Origin: Candidatus Accumulibacter proximus
GTDB taxonomy: Bacteria > Pseudomonadota > Gammaproteobacteria > Burkholderiales > Rhodocyclaceae
NCBI GenBank assembly: GCA_016709675.1
Contig: JADJMH010000030.1
Span: forward strand, 1 to 42,517
Direction: 5' to 3'
DNA length: 42,517 bases
The position numbers and the translations under genes are program-made. The notes beneath the pieces were generated by a model. That model did no database searches. It saw only the letters and a list, made by a program, of their open reading frames with translations, and was not told where the DNA came from. Shown in pieces: positions 8,532-17,742 of the stretch; position 1 is the stretch's first letter; each line of letters opens with the position of its first letter.

Positions 8532-8879
8532 TCACAGATCCTCCTCGACTTCGCGCCGGAAGGCTTGCATCTGCGCCAGCCCGATGCCAACAACACTGCC
8601 GAGCGGCAGCGAAAACGCCAGACCACCGCCCGGCAGGTCCATTTTCATCTGCATCTTGACCGAGCGCAGGATGCGCATCGCCAGCTGCTTCTCCACCACG
8701 CACAGCAGCAACGACTCCTTGCGCTCCAGGCCCAGACCGAGAAAGGTCTTGCGCTCGTTGTGCCGCAGTCCCTTGCCCTTGAGGATGGTGATCCCGGTCG
8801 CGCCGGCCTCCTTGAGAATCTCGACCGCCCGGTTCTCGTCTTCGTCCGGAACGATCAGCACCACAGCAGAGAATTTCAT
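8532..8879 (-). CDS. PII-like signalling protein linked to DUF1538
   Basis: The 115-residue protein resembles a PII trimer subunit: VVLIVPDEDENRAVEILKEAGATGITILKGKG at the N-terminus parallels the first beta-alpha-beta unit and GGG-type start of the T-loop, and the C-terminal GGGLAFSLPLGSVVGI parallels the last strands. The T-loop region is short (KGLRHNERKTFLGLG) and lacks the uridylylated tyrosine of classical GlnB, so regulation by GlnD is unlikely. Its ATG overlaps the stop of the DUF1538 gene by four bases. PII and PII-like proteins commonly bind a membrane transporter and gate it in response to small ligands; that is the inferred role here. Confidence 0.8.
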   Translation of the reverse strand: MKFSAVVLIVPDEDENRAVEILKEAGATGITILKGKGLRHNERKTFLGLGLERKESLLLCVVEKQLAMRILRSVKMQMKMDLPGGGLAFSLPLGSVVGIGLAQMQAFRREVEEDL

Positions 8880-10378
8880 CGGCTTTTCTCCTTGACAGGT
8901 TTCCTCGCGCGCTGCAACCAGCTGGCCAGCATGCCGTAGGACATGACGATGATCATCGGCAACAGCGAGGCGAAAGCAATCAGGCCAAAACCGTCGATCA
9001 TCGGGTCACGGCCCGGCGTCCGTTCAGCCAGACCGACGCCAAGTGCCGTCACCAGCGGGACGGTCACCGTCGAGGTCGTCACGCCACCACAGTCGTAGGC
9101 GATCGGCACGATGAAGTTCGGTGCGAATCTGGTCATGGCGAGCACCAGCAGGTAGCCGGGGATCAGCCAATAGGCAATGTTGGTGCCGTCGATGATGCGG
9201 GCGCAGCCGATGACGATACCGACGCCGACACCGACGGAGACCAGAGAACGGAGCCAGAAACCCTTGAGCTGCCCGAGGCTGACCTCATCGGCCTTGATCG
9301 ATAAGGCGATCAGCGCGGGCTCCGCCATCGTGGTGGCAAAACCGATCAAAAAACCGTACAGATAGACCACCCAAATGGCAACACCGTCGCGCATCAGGCC
9401 GCTGGTCATCTCGTCACCGAGCGGAAAGAGCCCCACCTGCAGCCCTTCGTCGAACATGAAGAGACCCACCGCGACCAGTACCATGCCCACGGCCAGGCCC
9501 CTGGGGTCGGCGAGCGGCCGGCGCAGGATGACGAAACTGGAGAAGAGCACAACGGCAATGATTGGCAGCAGGTTCCTGACCATGATCAGGAAGTCGATCA
9601 GCATCTCGAGTGCCGCATACTTGTGCTGGTCGTCACTCGGCATCATCACCACTGCCGTGCCAGCGGCCGCGGGAACAAAGAACAGGATGCCGTAGAGCTG
9701 GATGATGATCATCGGCGCCAGCGCACCAAAGGCAATCAGACCAAAGCCGTCGAGCATCGGGTTGCGGCCGCGGATACTGGTCGCCAGCCCGACCCCGAGG
9801 GCGGTCAGCAGTGGGGCGGTAACGGTCGAGGCGACGACACCACCTGAGTCGAACGCCAGGCCGACCAGTTGCGGCGGTGAAAACGCCGTCAGAACGATGA
9901 CCACGAGATAGCCCGGAATCAGATAGTTGCCGATCGAATGCCCGAGCACGATTCGCCAGACACCGACCACCACCGCCAGACCGACACCGAGCGCCGCCAC
10001 CATGCGCAAGGTCAGCGCGCCCATGCTGCCGCCCGAAACCGCCTCGGCCTTGTAAGCCACCGCCATCAGCGCCGGTTCCGCGGCGACCGAGGCGAAGCTG
10101 ATGCAGAAGGCGAACAGCATCAGCCAGACGAACGAGCCGCGGCGGGCAAAGTCGAACGCCATGGTTTCGCCGGCCGGAAAGATGGCGGCGTCGAGGCCCT
10201 TGACGAACAGCGCCAGACCAAGGAGAACGACGGCAAAGCCGCCGATCAGCGCCGCCGGACTTTCCGGCATGCGCTGGATGAAAAATACCTGGAAGATGAC
10301 GACGACGATCAGCGTCGGCGCCAGGTCCCGTGCCGCCTCATGCAGCAGTTGGCGAACGATGCGTAGCAGCGATCCCAT
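8876..10378 (-). CDS. Double DUF1538 integral membrane protein (putative cation antiporter)
   Basis: The protein has about 500 residues from the ATG at 10378; the frame extends to a GTG at 10417, and neither start has a strong ribosome site. It is an internal duplication. Each half has a LIPGYL membrane segment, then SGGVxxSTVTxPLxTALGVGLA, then a DGFGLIAFxxLxPMIIxxxYG helix. Halves are joined near residue 270. DUF1538 proteins usually occur as two separate subunits; from memory, such a pair (UmpA/UmpB, Halomonas) was reported as a Na+(K+)/H+ antiporter. Here both are fused. Overlap with the PII-like gene and the nearby CBS gene point to ligand-controlled transport in the inner membrane. Confidence 0.85.
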   Translation of the reverse strand: MGSLLRIVRQLLHEAARDLAPTLIVVVIFQVFFIQRMPESPAALIGGFAVVLLGLALFVKGLDAAIFPAGETMAFDFARRGSFVWLMLFAFCISFASVAAEPALMAVAYKAEAVSGGSMGALTLRMVAALGVGLAVVVGVWRIVLGHSIGNYLIPGYLVVIVLTAFSPPQLVGLAFDSGGVVASTVTAPLLTALGVGLATSIRGRNPMLDGFGLIAFGALAPMIIIQLYGILFFVPAAAGTAVVMMPSDDQHKYAALEMLIDFLIMVRNLLPIIAVVLFSSFVILRRPLADPRGLAVGMVLVAVGLFMFDEGLQVGLFPLGDEMTSGLMRDGVAIWVVYLYGFLIGFATTMAEPALIALSIKADEVSLGQLKGFWLRSLVSVGVGVGIVIGCARIIDGTNIAYWLIPGYLLVLAMTRFAPNFIVPIAYDCGGVTTSTVTVPLVTALGVGLAERTPGRDPMIDGFGLIAFASLLPMIIVMSYGMLASWLQRARKPVKEKSR

Positions 10379-10747
10379 GTCCGCGCTAGTTGCCGACGGC
10401 CGCGCAAAGGCTGCCACCCGGCAATCGGGGTGGGGTGTGGCGGTCGTGGTTCGTCGGCTCGGCAGCTAGGAAGTGAGAAGTCTTGATCGCCATGCACCCA
10501 ATCATGCCGGAGATTCGTTCCTGGGGCAAGACTTGGACAATCAAACCTCATTTGCATACCCGGAACCGATGCCTCTCGCGCCACATGACGGGCGGTCAGG
10601 GTGCCAGCGTCGATCTCTCCGGCGCAAGTTTGACGCTTCTGGCGGCATTGACCCGAGGTCGGCCACCTGAAAAGAATCAGGGAACGGGTCCGTGCTGGAG
10701 GGGTTACCGGAAGTTCCTGAGCCAGCCGGGACAGTCTGTTTCCGGAC
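10379..10747. other. Intergenic stretch without a recognisable gene
   Basis: This 369-base stretch between the DUF1538 and Uma2-like genes has open frames on both strands, but none resembles a protein family or has a ribosome site. I see no strong promoter or hairpin. Confidence 0.5.
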
Positions 10748-11326
10748 TCACCCAATCGCCTCGGCAAGTACAAACGTCACCTCCGGCACCCGCAGCGGCA
10801 AGATCCGCTCGGCAGGCAAAGGCTTGCGAATCAGCCGATACCCTCCATCGGTGGCCTCGCGATGGACAGTAAGGTCCCCGCTCTTCACGTCCAGCAGCCA
10901 GACCTCGGGAATGCCATGGCGCGCGTAGAGTGGCACTTTGACCTCACGGTCATACTCCAGCGTCGTGTCGGAGACCTCGACGATCAGCAGCACGTCGGCG
11001 GCAACAGGGTGTGCTTCGCTGTAGTCGCGGTCCTTGACCAGAGCGATATCCGGTTGCGGTTCACTGCGGTCACCCAGCAATAGCGGATTTTGCGTACGCA
11101 CGAGAATGGCTTCGCCCACCGCCAACTGTAAAGCGCGTGCGATGCGATCCACCCGAAACGCATGTCTGCTGCCGATTGGCGCCATATCTACCAATTCCCC
11201 ATCGATCAGCTCGACGCGGTCGCTTTCGTCGAGCAGACCGGACCCGGCCATTCGATGGAATTCATTGACCGACCAGCGGTGGTAAGGCACCGCAGCACGT
11301 TCCCGAAGTTCCAGCACCTTGCTCAT
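10748..11326 (-). CDS. Uma2-family (DUF820) putative nuclease
   Basis: The 192-residue protein follows the Uma2 pattern: an N-terminal YHRWSVNEFHRMAGSGLL segment, RVELIDGELVDMAPIG with the acidic residues of the PD-(D/E)xK fold, the basic HAFRVDRIARAL helix, EPQPDIALV, the conserved LLIVEVSDTTLEYDRE-K block, then YARHGIPEVWLLDV. The restriction-like core residues D, E and K are all present. Members are often multicopy and are frequently associated with mobile DNA, but their biological role is not settled. I preferred the ATG at 11326, preceded by GGAG, over the GTG two codons upstream. Confidence 0.87.
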   Translation of the reverse strand: MSKVLELRERAAVPYHRWSVNEFHRMAGSGLLDESDRVELIDGELVDMAPIGSRHAFRVDRIARALQLAVGEAILVRTQNPLLLGDRSEPQPDIALVKDRDYSEAHPVAADVLLIVEVSDTTLEYDREVKVPLYARHGIPEVWLLDVKSGDLTVHREATDGGYRLIRKPLPAERILPLRVPEVTFVLAEAIG

Positions 11327-11488
11327 GGCCACTCCACTCTCGAACTCAATCGCCAGCGAGATATTAGAACCGCTTGCTGCCCGACAGCAACCCTCTCTTG
11401 CCCGGCAGGTTGTCCGCGCGCAGGCGAGGATAGGTTCGTGCGTCGCTGGCGCGACTTTCAGGACAATGGATGAACGAGCTGCCGCCCG

Positions 11489-12736
11489 CTACCAGCGGAT
11501 CTGCACTTCCTGGATGACCTGCGGTGTCGCGCGCTGAATCGTGAACTTGATGCCTTCGACCTCGATCATCGTCCCGGGCTTGGGAATCTCGCGCGCGTAC
11601 TCGAGGAGAAAGCCGGAGAGGGTTTCGTGGCTACCGTCGCCGGGCAGCTTCAACCCCAGCTTCTCGATCAGCATCGCCGGATCGGCCCGGGCACTGACCA
11701 GGTAGTCGTGGTGGCCGAGCTTCTTCAGCCACTCGGCCGGCTTTTCCTGCCGGTCGTACTCGTCCTGCATGTCCTCGACCACCTCTTCGATGATGTCCTC
11801 GATGGTGACGATCCCCTCGGCACCGCCAAACTGATCCATCACCACGGCCATCGCGTCGCCATCCTTGCGCAGTTCGACGAGCATCGACTCGGCGCTCTTG
11901 CTGGCTGGAACGTAGCGCGTCGGACTGACGAAACCCTCGATCGACAGCGACTGGTCGACGCCGAGCAGGTCCATGGTGTTGAGCACGCCGATGACGCGGT
12001 CGATCCGCCCGTCGTAAACCGGCAGGCGGACGTGCGAGCTTTCAACCGCCAGCCGCACCGCCTCACCGACCGTGCAGCGCTTTTCCACCGCGTTCACGTC
12101 GATCAGCGGCACCATCACCTTGTAGACAGTGGTCTCGGAGAAGTTGAACATGCGCCGGATCATCGTCTTTTCGATCGCCTGGATGTCGCCGCCTTCCTGT
12201 GGCGGCATCTGTACCATGCTCTGGATCTGCTCGCGCAGGGTGAAGGGGTTGTGCTCGTCGCGACTGCCGGCAAGCCGGGAAAGAAACTTCGACAAGGTCA
12301 CGAAGAAGATCAGGATCGGCGAAAAGAGAATCGAGAAAAAGCGCAGGATATAGATCACGTAGGGCGTGATGGTATCGGCGCGCTGCTGGAAGACGCTCTT
12401 CGGAACGATCTCGCCGAAGACCCAGATCAGCGGGGCGACCAGCACCACCGCCAGCCAGCTTCCCGCCTCACCGAACAGCGAGATCATCAACGAGGTGGCG
12501 ATCGTCGAGTTGGCGACGACCGCGATATTGGTCCCGACCAGGGTGGTCGACAGCAACCATTCTGGCCGCTTCTCGAGCATATCGAGCGCCAGGCGCGCCC
12601 CGTGTGAGCCCTTGGCGGCGTCGTGGCGCAGTTTCATGCGATCAGCACTGACGACGCCGAGCTCGGAACCCGAGAAAAAGCCTTCGGCGATCAGGCAAAC
12701 GATCATCAGCAGGGCAGTGATCCAGATATCATCCAT
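11489..12736 (-). CDS. CNNM/CorC-HlyC family membrane protein, copy 1
   Basis: The 415-residue protein has the full CNNM architecture: an N-terminal DUF21 membrane domain with EGFFSGSELGVVS at the start and the signature FGEIVPKSVFQQ; a CBS pair (VMVPLIDVNAV to GVLNTMDLL, and RYVPASKSAESML to GIVTIEDIIEEVVED); and a C-terminal CorC/HlyC domain ending EVQIRW. Family members are linked to Mg2+/Co2+ handling, and older names such as hemolysin are misleading. Its start overlaps the end of the next upstream paralog (12729 gene) by eight bases, so the two are translationally coupled and may act together. The CBS pair suggests nucleotide control. Confidence 0.92.
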   Translation of the reverse strand: MDDIWITALLMIVCLIAEGFFSGSELGVVSADRMKLRHDAAKGSHGARLALDMLEKRPEWLLSTTLVGTNIAVVANSTIATSLMISLFGEAGSWLAVVLVAPLIWVFGEIVPKSVFQQRADTITPYVIYILRFFSILFSPILIFFVTLSKFLSRLAGSRDEHNPFTLREQIQSMVQMPPQEGGDIQAIEKTMIRRMFNFSETTVYKVMVPLIDVNAVEKRCTVGEAVRLAVESSHVRLPVYDGRIDRVIGVLNTMDLLGVDQSLSIEGFVSPTRYVPASKSAESMLVELRKDGDAMAVVMDQFGGAEGIVTIEDIIEEVVEDMQDEYDRQEKPAEWLKKLGHHDYLVSARADPAMLIEKLGLKLPGDGSHETLSGFLLEYAREIPKPGTMIEVEGIKFTIQRATPQVIQEVQIRW

Positions 12737-14162
12737 TCACAGCCCCCTCCCCCTTTTTCTGCGCATCTGCCGCCGGTCGCTCCGGCTCGACAGCCACACC
12801 ACCATCAACCGCCGAGGGCGAGGGCGCCGCGCCGGCGCCTTCAGCGCTGACCCGTGCCTCACCGGATTCACTTTCGGGCGGCTGCGCGATCACCTCCGGC
12901 AGACGTTCGACCAGCACGCGGGTAATGCGGTTGTGCTCGATACCCTCGACCGTGAACTTCAGCCGGCAGAAATCGATCGACGCCCCGCTGGCCGGCAGTT
13001 CGCCAAAGGCCTCGAGCAGTGCGCCAGCCAGCGTCTCAACCTCCTCACTCTCGATTTTCACCCCGAACTGTTGATTGAAGTCGTCGAGCGGCATGCTGGT
13101 GTCGATCAGACGCCGGCCATCGGAAAGTTCGCTCACCAGGTGTCGCGGCACCACCTCGCTATCCGACGGGCTGGCGATTTCACCGAAGACGCACTCGAGC
13201 AGATCTTCCATCGTCACCAGACCGGTGACGCCGCCGTACTCGTCGACGATCAGCGCGAAGGAGAGCTTGCGCTGACGGAAGGTGTGGAACAACTCGACCG
13301 CCGGTTTTGACTCGGGGAAGAAATGCGGCTGCCGCAGCAGCTTGCGAAAACCCTGTGGATCACGTTCCAGCCGCGCAAGATCAACGCCGAGCAGGTCGCG
13401 CGTGTAGAGAATCCCGAGGATGGTGTCGCGCCGTCCCTTATATACCGGATAACGCGACTGGCGAGTGGCCTTGATCTGCGCCAGCAGTTCAGCGACCGGC
13501 AAGTCCGCCGACAGGAACTGGATGTCGGAGCGCGGCCGCATGATGTCGCTCAACGACTTGCTGCCGAAGTCGAAGATTTTCTCGATGTACGCCGCCTCCT
13601 GCGTGTCGAGGGCACCCTCGCCGACGGCATCATGCACCAGCGTGCGGATCATGTCCTCGGTGACCAGATTGCCCGCCGAGCGCTGCTTGCCGACGATCAG
13701 GGTGATGAAGAACTCGGCGACGTGTCGGATCACTTCGCGCAAGGGCGTGATCAGGCGCGCGAACAGCGCGATCGGCCGGCATTCCGCGTTGGCAAAGGCA
13801 ACGTTGTTGCGGATCGCCAGCACTTTCGGCGTGATCTCGCCGAACAGCAGCAGGATCGGCACCATCACCAGCAGGTTGATCATCTCGTTCTCGGCGCCGA
13901 AGAGGTGAATGATCATCGCCGCGGAGATCACCGACGCCGAGACATTGACGAACTCGTTGCCGATCAGGATGGTGACGATCAGCCGCCGCGGCTCACTGCG
14001 CAACCGCTCGATCAGCTCGATGCGCGGATTCTTGGCGGCGCGCATCTGGTCGATCTGAAACGAATTCAGGGAGAACAGCGACGTTTCGGTACTCGAGAAA
14101 AACCCGGAAAAGCCGAGCAGAACGATAAAAACAATCAGTTCAATCCAGAGTGCAGCATCCAT
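12729..14162 (-). CDS. CNNM/CorC-HlyC family membrane protein, copy 2
   Basis: From the ATG at 14162, with GGGAGGC just upstream, the protein has 477 residues. It contains the DUF21 membrane domain (GFFSSTETSLFSLN, GNEFVNVSASV, LFGEITPKVLA), a CBS pair (MRPRSDIQFLSADL with YTRDLLG, and FFPESKPAVELFHTF with GLVTMEDLLE), a CorC/HlyC domain, and an acidic Ala/Glu/Pro-rich tail of about 50 residues that is absent from the other copies. It is the first gene of a two-gene minus-strand operon with copy 1. It is similar in architecture but clearly different in sequence, so the pair probably arose by an old duplication. Role: inferred divalent-cation transport or efflux. Confidence 0.92.
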   Translation of the reverse strand: MDAALWIELIVFIVLLGFSGFFSSTETSLFSLNSFQIDQMRAAKNPRIELIERLRSEPRRLIVTILIGNEFVNVSASVISAAMIIHLFGAENEMINLLVMVPILLLFGEITPKVLAIRNNVAFANAECRPIALFARLITPLREVIRHVAEFFITLIVGKQRSAGNLVTEDMIRTLVHDAVGEGALDTQEAAYIEKIFDFGSKSLSDIMRPRSDIQFLSADLPVAELLAQIKATRQSRYPVYKGRRDTILGILYTRDLLGVDLARLERDPQGFRKLLRQPHFFPESKPAVELFHTFRQRKLSFALIVDEYGGVTGLVTMEDLLECVFGEIASPSDSEVVPRHLVSELSDGRRLIDTSMPLDDFNQQFGVKIESEEVETLAGALLEAFGELPASGASIDFCRLKFTVEGIEHNRITRVLVERLPEVIAQPPESESGEARVSAEGAGAAPSPSAVDGGVAVEPERPAADAQKKGEGAVNG

Positions 14163-14687
14163 TTTCGCCTCCCAAGTCAAATTGCGCGCGACCCGTAGTC
14201 AAGATCACGCCGGATGCGTGATCGACCAAAGCGGCCTGAGGACATTTCTCACCGCTGAGCTGGCAGGTTGGCAACGATCGCTGCGCCAGCGGCAGATCAA
14301 CAAAACAACGCGATCACTGGTCCTTCCGGCGCACGGCCGCGATTATCAGCCAGCTTGATGCCAGGGTCAAATGCCCGTCCACGGGGATCCCCGTCGATTC
14401 AGGGTGATGTGTCAGGCGACAAGAGAGTTATTGCTGAACAAGACACCCTCCGTTGCCGGCTGGATAGCTTGACGAAGCAGGGAAAACGGTGCGATGATTC
14501 GGCTCAATTCATGACATCGCGCTTAGAGTCGCCAATCGCATGACAAGCGCAACGCTGGTCATTGTTCGTCATCCTGATCGATTGGTGTTGTGTTCGTCCG
14601 CCAGCCCCTGTTCAAGATGCTGCGTGGCTCATCGGTCGCCGCCCGCCTTGCGAACACCGGCCCGATCCCTGCTTTGAGCTGTCCACC
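14163..14687. other. Intergenic region between divergent CNNM genes
   Basis: About 525 bases separate two divergent CNNM-type genes. A possible plus-strand -35 (TTGACG at about 14470) is present without a convincing -10 at the right distance. Short open frames here lack family resemblance. The region probably carries promoters for both directions, but none can be fixed by eye. Confidence 0.4.
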
Positions 14688-16010
14688 ATGTCCGAAGCCC
14701 TCCTATTGTTCATCATGCTTGCCTTTTCGGCTTTCTTCTCGGGCTCCGAGACGGCCATCACATCGATCTCCAAGGCGAGGGTCGAAGCACTGCTGGCAGA
14801 ACGGCGCTTCGGCGCCAAGGCGCTGCACCGGATGAAGGGCAACCTCAACCGCACGCTGGTCATCATCCTCATCGGCAACAATCTGGTGAATACCGGCGCG
14901 GCCACCCTGGCGACGGTCGTCGCGACCGAGCATTTCGGCCATCTCGGTCCCGGCCTCGCGGTCGGCGCCATTACCCTGCTGTTGCTGATGTTCGGCGAGA
15001 TCACCCCGAAGACGTTCGGGTCGCGCTACGCCATCGCCGTCGCCTTGCTTGCCGCGGCACCGCTCGAACTGCTCGGCAAACTGCTGCGGCCGCTGGTCTG
15101 GATCATTGAAGCATTCATTCACTGGCTGCACGGCCTGACCAGTCCGCCCAAGGACCCCAGCGTCACCGATACGGAACTGATCGCCATGGCCGAACACGGC
15201 ACCCAGGAGGGATCGATCGAGGTTGGAGAACACCAGATGATCCGCCGGATTTTCGACTTCAGCACGCTGCGCGCTAGCGACATCATGGTGCACCGGCACC
15301 AGATCTTTTCGCTCGACGGCAGGCGCACGATCGGCGATGCCCTCGGAGAGATCGCTGCCCAATCGCATTACCGGGTGCCGCTCTACGCCAACAATCCGGA
15401 GGAGATCAACCGCGTTGTCACCCTCCCAGAAATCCTCAGCGAGGTCGCGCAGGGCAATCTGCACAAGACCCTCAGCGAAGCCGGCAGTGATCCGATGTTC
15501 GTTCCGCCCAACCAGCCGGTTGACGGGTTGCTCGACGCGCTGCGGGCCAACAAGGACCAACTGATCGTTGTGGTCAACGAGTTCGGCGGTCTGCTTGGCC
15601 TCTTCACGCTCGAAGACATCCTCGAGGAGCTGGTCGGCGACATTTATGACGACGACGAAGCGCCGCCAGACGATCAAGGAGTGTCGACGAAAGTTGCCGG
15701 CAGCGATTTGCTGCTCGACGGCACCACCGAGCTGCGAATCCTCGAGGCGCATTTCCAACAGGATCTCGCCGGCAAGCCCTATGATTCGGTGAACCTCTGG
15801 ATCATCCGCCATCTCGAACGTATTCCGGCTCCCGGCGAAACCTGCGTCATCGATGGCCTGGCGGTCAAGATCGAGCGCGCCTCACGCCGCAGAATCCATG
15901 AAGTGCGCATCAGTCGGCCGCGCACCGCCGACCTCCAAGCCACTACCGCGCCTGCCGCTGATGCGCAGGGCATCGCCGCAGCGGAAAACAAGGCTTCCGC
16001 ACGCGAGTAG
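14688..16010 (+). CDS. CNNM/CorC-HlyC family membrane protein, copy 3
   Basis: The 440-residue protein starts at the ATG 14688; the frame is open further upstream but that extension is not family-like. Domains in order: DUF21 membrane domain (FSAFFSGSETAITSISKARV, GNNLVNTGAATLAT, MFGEITPKTFGSRYA), CBS pair (IMVHRHQIFSLDGRRTIGDAL and MFVPPNQPVDGLLDALR with GLFTLEDILEELVGD), then a CorC/HlyC domain (DLLLDGTTELRILEAHF). It lies opposite in direction to copies 1 and 2. Having three paralogs side by side suggests division of labour in metal handling or envelope stress; the cation cannot be read from sequence. Confidence 0.92.
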   Translation: MSEALLLFIMLAFSAFFSGSETAITSISKARVEALLAERRFGAKALHRMKGNLNRTLVIILIGNNLVNTGAATLATVVATEHFGHLGPGLAVGAITLLLLMFGEITPKTFGSRYAIAVALLAAAPLELLGKLLRPLVWIIEAFIHWLHGLTSPPKDPSVTDTELIAMAEHGTQEGSIEVGEHQMIRRIFDFSTLRASDIMVHRHQIFSLDGRRTIGDALGEIAAQSHYRVPLYANNPEEINRVVTLPEILSEVAQGNLHKTLSEAGSDPMFVPPNQPVDGLLDALRANKDQLIVVVNEFGGLLGLFTLEDILEELVGDIYDDDEAPPDDQGVSTKVAGSDLLLDGTTELRILEAHFQQDLAGKPYDSVNLWIIRHLERIPAPGETCVIDGLAVKIERASRRRIHEVRISRPRTADLQATTAPAADAQGIAAAENKASARE

Positions 16011-16116
16011 CGCCGCTTGCCGGCACAGCCGCCATCCATGGCACACCTCGAGCGGTCCGCAGCCGAATCGCGCACGCTGTGCCCAACGGCCAGCTTGCCA
16101 CTCCGGAAGGATCAGT

Positions 16117-17610
16117 TCAACGTGCAGCACCCGGCGAGCTGACAGCGGCGAGAATGGCAGTCAGCAACTGCCAGGCATGCCCGACTGAAGCGATCTCGAC
16201 CCGCTCACCGGGGGCGTGCGCGCCGCAGATCGTCGGCCCGAATGACACCATGTCCAGATCCGGATAGCTGGCGGCAATGAGGCCGCATTCGAGGCCGGCG
16301 TGGATGATCTGCACCCGCGATTCGTCGCCGAACTCCTGCCGGAAAACCGACCGGCAGAGAGCGAGCAACGGCGAAGCCGGATTCGGCGCCCAGCCGGGAT
16401 AGTGGCCGGCCGTCTCCGCTGGCGTACCGGACAGGGCAAAGAGGCTGACAATCTCGTCGGCGAGCGCACTACTGCCACTATCGATCAGCGAGCGGACCAT
16501 GAAGTTGCACGAGCCGTTGGCCGGATCGAGCGCGACCACGCCCAGATTGCTCGACGTCTCGACCACCCCGGCGACGCGCCGGCTCCAGCGCCGGACGCCA
16601 TGCGGTGCCGCGTGCAGGGACGCCAGCCAGAGCGCCTGATCCTGAGCGGACATGACGCGTCCGACGGAGGCCGGAGCGCAAACAATGTTCAGCCCCTCAT
16701 CGACGCCCAGCAGTTCCAGGCGCAACAGTGACTGCCACGAGGCCAGGCTGGCGGCAAGCGTCTCGACCTGCCGACTCGGCAAGACCACCGTTGCCGACGC
16801 CTCCCGCGGCAGGGCATTGCGCGCGGTGCCGCCATGCAGGTCCGCCAGACGCAGCGGCCAGCGGCGCTCCAGGTCACGCAGCACACGCACCAGGAGCTTG
16901 ATCGCGTTGCCTCGTTCCTCGTGAATATCGACGCCGGAATGCCCCCCGCGCAGGCCGCCGAGGTCGATCCGCCAGGCCTCGAAGCCGGGCGGCAGCGGTT
17001 CTGCCGTCCCCTCCCTGCGCACGTTGACGTCCAGCCCCCCGGCGCAGCCCATAAAGAACTCGCCCCATTGTTCGGTGTCGAGGTTAAGCAGGAGACGGCC
17101 CTTCAACACGCCGGCCTCGAGGCCCCTGGCCCCACCCATCCCGGCCTCCTCGTCGACCGTCAACAGGGCCTCGATCGGCCCGTGGACCAGTGACGCATCC
17201 TCAAGAACGGCGAGGATCAGGGCGACCCCGATGCCGTTGTCGGCGCCGAGCGTGGTGTCCTCGGCCACCAGCCAGCCATCCCGGCGGAGCGGCCGGATGG
17301 GATCACGGGAAAAGTCGTGCGCCACCCCGGGGTTCTTCTGGCACACCATGTCCAGGTGAGCCTGCACGACGAGCACCGGCGCGTCTTCCCTGCCGACACT
17401 GGGCGGCTTGCAGATGAGGAGATTGCCGGCGCCATCCACCCTGACGACCAGCCCCTTGGCCAGCGCCCACTGCCGAATCTCATCGCGTAGCGGCCCCTCC
17501 GCCTTCGACTGACGCGGAATGCGGCAGAGCCTGGCGAAGTGCGTCCAGACGGCAACCGGCTCGAGGTTGGAAAAGGCCGGTTCAGCAATCGCTGGTGGCA
17601 TGTCATTCAT
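16117..17610 (-). CDS. pepD: Cytosolic aminoacyl-histidine dipeptidase (Xaa-His dipeptidase)
   Basis: The protein of about 497 residues matches PepD, an M20 metallopeptidase that cleaves Xaa-His dipeptides such as carnosine. Metal-site motifs are complete: QAHLDMVC, TLGADNGIGVA, VDEEAGMGGARGLE (catalytic Glu followed by a ligand), LNLDTEQ, and the C-terminal IHAGLECGLIA histidine. The lid-domain stretch GGLRGGHSGVDIHEERGNAIKLL is typical. I chose the ATG at 17610; a frame extends about 30 codons upstream without family similarity. The gene is convergent with CNNM copy 3 and stands alone. Usual PepD length is about 485 residues, so it is full length. Confidence 0.93.
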   Translation of the reverse strand: MNDMPPAIAEPAFSNLEPVAVWTHFARLCRIPRQSKAEGPLRDEIRQWALAKGLVVRVDGAGNLLICKPPSVGREDAPVLVVQAHLDMVCQKNPGVAHDFSRDPIRPLRRDGWLVAEDTTLGADNGIGVALILAVLEDASLVHGPIEALLTVDEEAGMGGARGLEAGVLKGRLLLNLDTEQWGEFFMGCAGGLDVNVRREGTAEPLPPGFEAWRIDLGGLRGGHSGVDIHEERGNAIKLLVRVLRDLERRWPLRLADLHGGTARNALPREASATVVLPSRQVETLAASLASWQSLLRLELLGVDEGLNIVCAPASVGRVMSAQDQALWLASLHAAPHGVRRWSRRVAGVVETSSNLGVVALDPANGSCNFMVRSLIDSGSSALADEIVSLFALSGTPAETAGHYPGWAPNPASPLLALCRSVFRQEFGDESRVQIIHAGLECGLIAASYPDLDMVSFGPTICGAHAPGERVEIASVGHAWQLLTAILAAVSSPGAAR

Positions 17611-17742
17611 TTGGGTGGGCAAGTCTGTTTCATGGTCGATAGGGAATCCCGAACAGGATACGCAAACCGGCCTCGGCGCGCTCTGTGGCGCGGGCAACAA
17701 ACGACCGCATGCGCCGAGGCCATCGAACGCCCTGACGTCGAA

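Noticed and set aside
14703..15812. A 369-codon minus-strand frame opposite CNNM copy 3
   Set aside because: It is antisense to a gene with clear domains and lacks a ribosome site or recognisable protein features.
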